A stretch of DNA of 10,611 nt from Flavobacteria bacterium RIFCSPLOWO2_12_FULL_31_7. Its GTDB lineage: Bacteria; Bacteroidota; Bacteroidia; Flavobacteriales; Flavobacteriaceae. The notes beneath the pieces were generated by a model that searched no databases, was not told where the DNA came from, and saw only the letters and a program-made list of their open reading frames with translations. The stretch is taken from contig MGWJ01000114.1 of NCBI GenBank assembly GCA_001800945.1, positions 1 to 10,611 of the forward strand, read 5' to 3'. Positions 5,660 through 10,611 of this stretch are shown here, in pieces. The position numbers and the translations under genes are program-made. Every line of letters starts with the position of its first letter. The first letter of the stretch is position 1.

Positions 5660-6365
5660 TTTCGATAAAAACATACAACAGAAATTCAATTCTCGTAAAA
5701 TTGAACCTTCTGCACAAGCTTGGGACAGATTGGACGCTATGCTAACAGTTGCTGAAGAAAAAAAACAGCCTAAAAATTATTTCTGGTTAAAAATTGCAGC
5801 TTCTTTCCTATTATTTTCAGGAATGGGTTACATTTTTTTTCAACAAAATCAGAAATCGGAGTTTTCACAACCCACAAATGAAGTAGTTAACACTAAAGAA
5901 ACTCCAAGTAATAAAGCTAAAAAAAATGAAGATACAGAAATTGTAATTTCACCAGAAACACAAAATGAATTAGCAATTGCCACGCCAAAAGTGACAAATA
6001 CAGCAACTAAAAAAGTATCTAAGCCAAATGACAATTCAAAATTCAAATCGAAACTAGATACCTATTTAGCCATCACAGAAAAACAAAATGAAGCAATTAA
6101 CAAAAGTGAAAACACAAACACTTTACAAGAACAAACGAATCAAAAATCTACGTATAACTATGTAACTCCAGAAACTTTACTTGCCGAAGTACAAGGTAAT
6201 AAAAAGCCAAAAGGAACTACAAATACGTACAAATCTACTTTAAAAGTAAACCCAAACGACTTACTAAATTCGGTTGAATCTGAGCTCGATCAATCGTTTA
6301 AAGACAAAGCGTTAACTAAATTTAAACAAGCAAAATCCGCATTTGTAAACAGAAACTATAATTAA
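5646..6365 (+). CDS. Single-pass membrane protein, probable anti-sigma factor
   Basis: The 239-residue product has a cytoplasmic N terminus (1-43) with the pattern KIEPSAQAWDRLDAML, one transmembrane segment (about 44-66, YFWLKIAASFLLFSGMGYIFF), and a long polar, Thr/Asn/Lys-rich periplasmic part that looks disordered to about residue 195. A conserved-looking C-terminal block follows (VNPNDLLNSVESELDQSF, 201-218). It overlaps the upstream sigma gene by 14 bases. Membrane topology and gene order are those of an anti-sigma factor that holds the sigma factor at the membrane. It contains no cysteine or histidine at all, so it is not a zinc-binding (ZAS, HxxxCxxC) anti-sigma factor, and I do not see a FecR domain. 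The anti-sigma role is inferred from topology and coupling, not from a recognised domain. Confidence 0.8.
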   Translation: MVPNNFDKNIQQKFNSRKIEPSAQAWDRLDAMLTVAEEKKQPKNYFWLKIAASFLLFSGMGYIFFQQNQKSEFSQPTNEVVNTKETPSNKAKKNEDTEIVISPETQNELAIATPKVTNTATKKVSKPNDNSKFKSKLDTYLAITEKQNEAINKSENTNTLQEQTNQKSTYNYVTPETLLAEVQGNKKPKGTTNTYKSTLKVNPNDLLNSVESELDQSFKDKALTKFKQAKSAFVNRNYN

Positions 6366-6390
6366 AAAACAATTTAAAAAATTAGAAATC

Positions 6391-7428
6391 ATGCAAAAAA
6401 TTATTTTATACATCAGTATCGCCTTAATCACTTTGGTAAATACCGTAAGTGCGCAAGAAAAAACGTTTGAACAAAAAGCAAAAGAAATTGCTACTAATAT
6501 TAAAACCATTGCAGAAGAAGAGAAAAAAGCTTTAAAAGCAGAAATTGAAGCAATTGACCTAGCTGTTGAATCTGGAAAAATGACGAAAGAAGAAGCAGAA
6601 AAACAAAAAACAAAAATTGCTGAAGAACGTGCGAAAAACATCGAAACTAGAACAGCAGAATATGAATTAGAATTAAGAAACTTAATCACTGATCAAGTAC
6701 AAACCATTGACCAAGATACTACTATAAACGTAAATAATATCAATTTAAAAATCAATGCGAAAAAAAACAACCCAAACAAATCTGAAAACAGAACTACAAG
6801 TCAGTTTGTATTTGCCACAGGTTTTAATAATCTTGTAACAGATGGCGCAGTAGCTAATTCAGAATTTGGCTATGCTCGTTCAACTTTTTATGAGTGGGGT
6901 GTTACTTGGAACACACGTTTAAGTAAAAATAGTAATCTTTTACACTTGAAATATGGAGTAGGATTTATGTATAACAATTTACATGCAACTGAGAATAGAG
7001 TTTTCGCTGATATAAACAACCAAACTGTTTTAGTCCCTTTTGGAACTGATTTAAGACCAAACAGAACCTATTTTAAAAACGTATATTTTGTAGTTCCAAT
7101 GCATTTAGAATTTGATTTTTCTAAAACAGCTACAGTAGATGATAAAAAAGTTTTCAAATCTCATAAAGGAGTTCGTTTTGGAATCGGAGGATTTGTTGGA
7201 GCGAACACCAATTCAAAACAATTTATTGCCTACAAACAAGATGGTTACAAAATCAATGAAAAACAAAAAGGAGATTTTAACGTAAACGATTTCACATACG
7301 GATTAAGTACCTATATCGGATACAAACAAACATCATTATATTTAAAATACGATTTAAATCCAGTATTTAAAAACAACGCAGTAGATCAAAACAACATTTC
7401 ATTAGGTATACGTTTTGATTGGAATTAA
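6391..7428 (+). CDS. Secreted coiled-coil plus outer-membrane beta-barrel protein
   Basis: The 345-residue product has a signal peptide (1-22, ending VSAQ). A strongly helical, charged segment follows (about 24-100, rich in Glu/Lys/Ala, e.g. EEEKKALKAEIEAIDLAVES) that should form a coiled coil, then a short Asn-rich linker (about 108-134), and finally a beta-barrel-like part (about 138-345). The barrel ends in ISLGIRFDWN, a typical outer-membrane strand. It starts 25 bases after the putative anti-sigma gene with no promoter or terminator between, so it is the third gene of the sigma operon, which ends in the terminator at 7473. The helical part would lie in the periplasm and could bridge the barrel to peptidoglycan or to the periplasmic tail of the membrane protein; this is inference. 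It may be either a sensor component or the main target of the sigma factor. Confidence 0.8.
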   Translation: MQKIILYISIALITLVNTVSAQEKTFEQKAKEIATNIKTIAEEEKKALKAEIEAIDLAVESGKMTKEEAEKQKTKIAEERAKNIETRTAEYELELRNLITDQVQTIDQDTTINVNNINLKINAKKNNPNKSENRTTSQFVFATGFNNLVTDGAVANSEFGYARSTFYEWGVTWNTRLSKNSNLLHLKYGVGFMYNNLHATENRVFADINNQTVLVPFGTDLRPNRTYFKNVYFVVPMHLEFDFSKTATVDDKKVFKSHKGVRFGIGGFVGANTNSKQFIAYKQDGYKINEKQKGDFNVNDFTYGLSTYIGYKQTSLYLKYDLNPVFKNNAVDQNNISLGIRFDWN

Positions 7429-7472
7429 AAATTAGAATTACATTTTTTGAGTTATATTACCATACTTTTTTC

Positions 7473-7507
7473 AAAAACCTACAGGAAACTTTCTTGTAGG
7501 TTTTTTT
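7473..7507 (+). terminator. Intrinsic terminator of the sigma factor operon
   Basis: AAAAACCTACA (7473-7483) pairs with TGTAGGTTTTT (7495-7505). The stem continues through a G-U pair and GAA/TTC to a three-base loop, and a seven-T run (7501-7507) follows. It lies 45 bases past the stop codon at 7428. Confidence 0.9.
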
Positions 7508-7509
7508 AA

Positions 7510-7530
7510 AATCTGAATTTATTTCAGATT
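7510..7530. repeat. Second small hairpin directly after the operon terminator
   Basis: AATCTGAA (7510-7517) and TTCAGATT (7523-7530) form a perfect 8-bp stem with a five-base loop, starting three bases after the terminator T-tract. It lacks a strong T-tract of its own (CTTTAATAA follows). It may back up the terminator or simply be intergenic repeat sequence. Confidence 0.5.
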
Positions 7531-7552
7531 CTTTAATAACTTCTAAATTTTG

Positions 7553-7580
7553 AACTTGGAATATTCAACTTGGAATTTTG
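7553..7580. repeat. 14-bp direct repeat upstream of dnaG
   Basis: AACTTGGAATATTC (7553-7566) is followed at once by AACTTGGAATTTTG (7567-7580), a tandem pair differing at two positions. It resembles a low-complexity 'TTGGAATTTTGAA' intergenic motif I recall from flavobacteria. The TTTG at its right end may serve as the -33 element of the dnaG promoter. Confidence 0.5.
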
Positions 7581-7611
7581 AATATAGAAATTTAATTTCT
7601 TCGTATATTAG
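7577..7611 (+). promoter_or_regulatory. Likely dnaG promoter
   Basis: TATATTAG at 7604-7611 matches TAnnTTTG at five of six fixed positions. A TTTG at 7577-7580 lies 23 bases upstream, at the long end of the normal spacing. The -7 box ends 18 bases before the TTG start codon of dnaG. A 13-base palindrome, GAAATTTAATTTC (7587-7599), lies between the two elements and could be chance in such AT-rich sequence. Confidence 0.4.
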
Positions 7612-7629
7612 CCAACCAAAAATAAAACA

Positions 7630-9609
7630 TTGATATCTAAAGAAACCATAGAAAAAGTATTTGACCAAGCTCGTGTAGAGGAAGTCATTGGCGATTTCGT
7701 ACAACTCAAACGCTCCGGAAGTAACATGAAAGGACTTTCACCGTTTGTGAACGAAAAATCGCCTTCGTTTATGGTTTCTCCAGTAAAGCAAATTTGGAAA
7801 GATTTTTCGTCTGGAAAAGGCGGAAACTCTGTAACTTTTTTAATGGAGCACGAACATTTCACGTATCCAGAAGCTATCAAATATTTGGCAAACAAATACG
7901 GAATTGAAGTCGAAGAAACTATCGTTACTAACGAAGATTTAGAACAAGCCAACGAAAAAGAAAGCATGTATTTGGTTTCAGAATTTGCCCGAGATTATTT
8001 TCATAAAACCATGTTGAATACGGATGAAGGCCAAGCTATTGGTTTATCCTATTTTAAAGAACGTGGTTTTACAAAAGATACGATCGAAAAGTTTCAATTA
8101 GGCTATTCACCAGATTCTTGGGATGCATTTACCAAAGAAGCCTTAGGAAAAGCCTACAAATTAGAATATCTAGAAAAAACAGGTTTAACCATCGTAAAAC
8201 AAGAAGACGGAAAAACATTTGACCGATTTAAAGGTCGTGTCATGTTCCCAATTTTGAGTATGAGTGGAAGAGTCTTGGGTTTTGGTGGAAGAATTTTAAC
8301 CAATGATAAAAAAGCAGCCAAATATTTAAATTCACCTGAAAGCGAAATCTATCATAAAAGTAAAGTTTTATACGGAATTTTTCAAGCCAAACAAGCGATT
8401 GCCAAATTAGACAATTGTTATTTGGTAGAAGGCTATACCGATGTGATTCAGTTCAATCAAAGTGGAATTGAAAATGTGGTAGCGTCCTCTGGAACGGCTT
8501 TAACGCCAGACCAAATTCGTTTAATAAACCGATTAACCAATAACATTACAGTTCTTTTTGACGGTGATGCTGCAGGTTTAAGAGCTTCTATTCGTGGTAT
8601 CGATTTAATTCTGGAAGCTGGAATGAACGTAAAAGTTTGTAGTTTCCCTGATGGAGAAGATCCAGATAGTTTTGCGAAGAACAATTCGTACGATGTTTTA
8701 AAACAATATTTAGACGAAAATTCAAAAGACTTTATTCAGTTTAAAGCCGATTTATTAGTTAAAGAAGCCAATAACGATCCGATAAAAAAAGCTGAATTAA
8801 TTAGAGATATGGTCAACAGTATTTCTAAAATTTCAGATTATATTAAACGTGAAATTTACATTAAAGAGTGTTCTCGTATCATGGATATTACGGAAGAAGT
8901 TATCCGTAGTACCTTAGCACAAATTGAAAAAAAAGACCTTTCTGATGCAAATAAAAAATTTACAGAAGAAAAAAAGGTTTTTGAAGTGCATAAAAATAAC
9001 GAGAATTTGCAACCTGCAAAAATTGATATTTTATACGAATTAGAACAAAAAATCATTGAACTTCTGTTAATCAACGGTTCTGAAACAGAAGATTTTACCG
9101 AAACTTTTTTAGCTGAAGACGAAGCTGGAAATCTGGTAGAAGTTAAAGAAACCAATGCATATAAAGTTTACGAAAAAATATACTTAGCGCTTCAAGAAGA
9201 TGAAATAGAATTGTCAAATCCTATTTTCAAAACCATTTATACGGACATCATCAATTACTATAACCAAAATATTGAATTTGAAATTGACAAATATATTTCA
9301 CAAACTTCTCCTGAAATCGCAAACAAAATTACTTCTATTTTAATGCTAGAAGAACGTGATACTTTACACAAATGGGAAAGTCGAAAAATTGTAGTGGAGA
9401 AAAAAAACATCAATTTAGCACAAAACGTTACAGAAACCATTTTGTCTTACCGTTGGTATTTATTAAATAAAGTAATTGAAGAAAATAAAAACAATATAAC
9501 TGCAGACGTAACTGTTGATAATACAGAAATTTTAACAACCATTAAAGATTATTTATCTTTAACTACGGTTATTGCCAAAAATTTAGGCCGAGTAATGGCA
9601 CGTTTCTAA
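7630..9609 (+). CDS. dnaG: DNA primase, zinc-ligand-less form, TTG start
   Basis: DnaG synthesises RNA primers for lagging-strand replication, working with the DnaB helicase. The 659-residue protein has an N-terminal domain (about 1-95), a catalytic core with a Toprim fold (EGYTD at 267-271, DGDAAG at 311-316, DGEDPDS at 341-347; these acidic residues bind the metals), and a long C-terminal helicase-interaction region (about 430-659). The four zinc ligands of E. coli (C40, H43, C61, C64) align with S37, V40, D58 and S61, so the zinc-ribbon fold is kept in outline (GLSPF..KSPSF, KDFSSGKGGN) but cannot bind zinc in the usual way. I recall the KDFSSGKGG form from other Bacteroidota primases. The start is TTG: an in-frame TAG lies at 7609-7611, no ATG or GTG lies between, and MISKETIEKVF matches the family N terminus. 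It is transcribed alone and converges with the response regulator gene. Confidence 0.96.
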   Translation: MISKETIEKVFDQARVEEVIGDFVQLKRSGSNMKGLSPFVNEKSPSFMVSPVKQIWKDFSSGKGGNSVTFLMEHEHFTYPEAIKYLANKYGIEVEETIVTNEDLEQANEKESMYLVSEFARDYFHKTMLNTDEGQAIGLSYFKERGFTKDTIEKFQLGYSPDSWDAFTKEALGKAYKLEYLEKTGLTIVKQEDGKTFDRFKGRVMFPILSMSGRVLGFGGRILTNDKKAAKYLNSPESEIYHKSKVLYGIFQAKQAIAKLDNCYLVEGYTDVIQFNQSGIENVVASSGTALTPDQIRLINRLTNNITVLFDGDAAGLRASIRGIDLILEAGMNVKVCSFPDGEDPDSFAKNNSYDVLKQYLDENSKDFIQFKADLLVKEANNDPIKKAELIRDMVNSISKISDYIKREIYIKECSRIMDITEEVIRSTLAQIEKKDLSDANKKFTEEKKVFEVHKNNENLQPAKIDILYELEQKIIELLLINGSETEDFTETFLAEDEAGNLVEVKETNAYKVYEKIYLALQEDEIELSNPIFKTIYTDIINYYNQNIEFEIDKYISQTSPEIANKITSILMLEERDTLHKWESRKIVVEKKNINLAQNVTETILSYRWYLLNKVIEENKNNITADVTVDNTEILTTIKDYLSLTTVIAKNLGRVMARF

Positions 9610-9627
9610 ATAAATATTGTCTTTTCA

Positions 9628-9646
9628 AACGAAGTGAGAAATCTCA
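9628..9646. repeat. Short hairpin, possible remnant of a dispersed flavobacterial repeat
   Basis: TGAGA (9635-9639) and TCTCA (9642-9646) form a 5-bp inverted repeat inside ACGAAGTGAGAAATCTCA. Read on the minus strand this resembles the end of a 'TGAGATTTCTCACTTCGTTCG' intergenic repeat that I recall from flavobacterial genomes. It is too weak to be a strong terminator for dnaG. Confidence 0.3.
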
Positions 9647-9654
9647 AAAATTAA

Positions 9655-9708
9655 GCCACAAACTAAACTAATTTTCACTGTTATGTAAAAATCGGAGTAA
9701 TTCGTGGC
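9655..9708. repeat. 54-bp element with GCCAC/GTGGC inverted ends between dnaG and the response regulator
   Basis: The segment begins GCCACAAACTA and ends TAATTCGTGGC; the two 11-base ends are inverted repeats with two mismatches. The minus-strand reading (GCCACGAATTAC) resembles a 'GCCACGAATTACACGAATT' intergenic repeat I recall from flavobacteria. It occupies half of the 113-base convergent gap, where no ordinary terminator is visible, and might fold to end transcription from one or both sides. Confidence 0.45.
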
Positions 9709-9722
9709 AAAAAAGTAATTTT

Positions 9723-10352
9723 CTAGATAATCTCTAGCTGTTTTGCTTTGTTGATCAAATCCAACAAATTTGTAACGCTCAATTTTTGAAGCAAACGTAA
9801 TTTGTAGGTGCTGATTGTTTTTTCGTCTAAACCTAAAATCTTAGCTACTTCTTTATTTTTTCTACCTTCACTGAAATATCGTAAAACTTCAATTTCTCTT
9901 GTGGAAAGTTTCTTAAATAAGCGCTCCGATTTTTTAGTTTTATTCAAAATATCAATGGCTTTTCTTACTTCCAAACTGAAAACAGTTTCTCCGTTACTTA
10001 CTCTAATAATAGCATTCTCCAATTCACCTAATTCAGCGTTTTTGGAAACATAACCTTTTACACCAGACTTAATAGCCGGTGGAGCATACAAAGTATCCGA
10101 AATATTAGTAAAAAAAATCACATTTAACTTTGGGTTTTCTTGTAATAATTTTTTGATTTTCAAAATACTGTTTAAACCATTCAATTCAGCATCTAAAACA
10201 ACACAATCTATTGAAGAAGTATTAATTTTTGATTGTAAATCATCAAAATTAGAAACCACTTCAGCAATTTTTATCGTAGTACTATTCTTAAAATACGTTT
10301 GAATTCCCAAGTGAACCACCGGAGAATTATCTGCTAAACAAAGTGCAATCAT
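9723..10352 (-). CDS. NarL/LuxR-type response regulator
   Basis: The 209-residue product is a two-domain transcription factor. The receiver domain (1-122) has the phosphoacceptor D54 (CVVLDAELNG), the switch Thr82 (IFFTN) and the conserved Lys104 (GYVSKNAE). The first acidic pocket reads D8-N9 instead of the usual Asp-Asp pair. The LuxR-type helix-turn-helix is at about 148-205 (LSTREIEVLRYFSEGR, then KEVAKILGLDEKTISTYKLRLLQKL). It would bind DNA in the cytoplasm, probably as a dimer after phosphorylation. No histidine kinase is in the window, so it is an orphan here and its signal and targets are unknown. It lies 101 bases downstream of nadE on the same strand, with its own -7 element, and converges with dnaG. 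The ATG at 10352 fits the usual receiver start. Confidence 0.93.
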   Translation of the reverse strand: MIALCLADNSPVVHLGIQTYFKNSTTIKIAEVVSNFDDLQSKINTSSIDCVVLDAELNGLNSILKIKKLLQENPKLNVIFFTNISDTLYAPPAIKSGVKGYVSKNAELGELENAIIRVSNGETVFSLEVRKAIDILNKTKKSERLFKKLSTREIEVLRYFSEGRKNKEVAKILGLDEKTISTYKLRLLQKLSVTNLLDLINKAKQLEII

Positions 10353-10391
10353 ACCAATCTATTTTATAATGTTAGCAATAATTTTATTACA

Positions 10392-10399
10392 CAAAATTA
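10392..10399 (-). promoter_or_regulatory. -7 promoter element of the response regulator gene
   Basis: On the reverse strand this reads TAATTTTG, a full match to TAnnTTTG. It ends 39 bases before the ATG, giving a leader of roughly 35 bases. No clear -33 TTTG is seen; a T-run lies at about the expected distance. The site suggests that the regulator is not simply cotranscribed with nadE. Confidence 0.5.
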
Positions 10400-10453
10400 A
10401 CGAAAATATCCATATAAAAAACGTATTTAACTGATTTTTAATCGGTGGGGGAT

Positions 10454-10611
10454 TTAGCACACCGGAATTGGCTGCATTTTATGCTGATTGATGCGATTTA
10501 ATCGTTCATAAATTTTAAAAACTTCGGCTTGTCTTCCATCAAAATTAGCGGCTATTTTTCCGTTTTCCATCTCTAACATGGCCCATTCTAACTCATCATA
10601 ACTCGCACCAA
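10454..10611 (-). CDS. nadE: NAD+ synthetase, C-terminal part (gene runs off the right edge)
   Basis: The reverse strand is open from the window edge to a TAA at 10454-10456 and encodes the last 52 residues or so. It begins GASYDELEWAMLEME and ends YERLNRINQHKMQPIPVC. I recognise this as the C terminus of NadE, which amidates nicotinic acid adenine dinucleotide to NAD+ using ATP; 'GASYDELEWAM' and 'RLNxxNQHKM.PIPVC' are its flavobacterial signature as I remember it. The catalytic SGGxDS motif lies outside the window, so I cannot tell whether this is the ammonia-dependent or the glutamine-dependent form. There is no clear terminator after the stop; only a weak GATT/AATC hairpin without a T-tract follows. 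Confidence 0.88.
   Translation of the reverse strand, partial: GASYDELEWAMLEMENGKIAANFDGRQAEVFKIYERLNRINQHKMQPIPVC

Noticed and set aside
6312..6689. 125-codon reverse-strand open frame
   Set aside because: It lies opposite the 3' end of the membrane protein gene and the coiled-coil region of the next gene; its low-complexity Ser/Phe/Ala sequence reflects the Lys/Glu-rich codons on the other strand.
7608..7967. 119-codon reverse-strand open frame over the start of dnaG
   Set aside because: It is antisense to the conserved primase N terminus and has no recognisable domain or promoter.
9808..10053. 81-codon plus-strand open frame opposite the response regulator
   Set aside because: It is antisense to the well-conserved receiver and LuxR helix-turn-helix coding region and has no similarity I recognise.

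Overview
The window looks like a chromosomal segment from a member of the Flavobacteriaceae (Bacteroidota), probably Flavobacterium or a close relative. The reasons are low GC, TAnnTTTG-type -7 promoter elements, no Shine-Dalgarno-like sequence before the starts, short signal peptides ending near Gln, several small outer-membrane beta-barrel genes, and protein sequences of RlmN, DnaG, polyprenyl synthase and NadE that read like the flavobacterial forms. This assignment rests on recognition, not on a search.

Layout from left to right. (1) 1-165, minus: the start of an O-methyltransferase gene, divergent from rlmN. (2) 166-333: a divergent promoter region with a 10-bp inverted repeat, a CCCGAATTTCGGG hairpin repeat, and an rlmN promoter almost touching the start codon. 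(3) 334-1374: rlmN, sharing a bidirectional terminator with the convergent outer-membrane protein gene at 1422-2150. (4) 2151-2223: a 36-bp near-perfect palindrome holding two oppositely directed -7 elements, between that gene and a secreted protein of unknown function (2224-3708). (5) 3771-4751: a trans-polyprenyl diphosphate synthase. (6) 4752-5086: a gene-free stretch filled by a 104-bp tandem repeat related to the element upstream of rlmN. (7) 5087-7428: an operon of an ECF-type sigma factor, a single-pass membrane protein overlapping it by 14 bases (probable anti-sigma factor), and a secreted coiled-coil plus beta-barrel protein. (8) 7630-9609: dnaG with a TTG start and no zinc ligands. 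(9) 9723-10352, minus: a NarL-type response regulator with its own promoter, behind (10) the 3' end of nadE (10454-10611, minus).

Most of the window is housekeeping: tRNA/rRNA modification, isoprenoid quinone side-chain synthesis, replication priming and NAD synthesis. The accessory interest lies in the sigma/membrane protein/outer-membrane protein operon, which has the layout of an envelope-sensing system, and in the family of hairpin repeats sitting in front of rlmN and of this operon. No mobile element, CRISPR array, tRNA or rRNA was seen.
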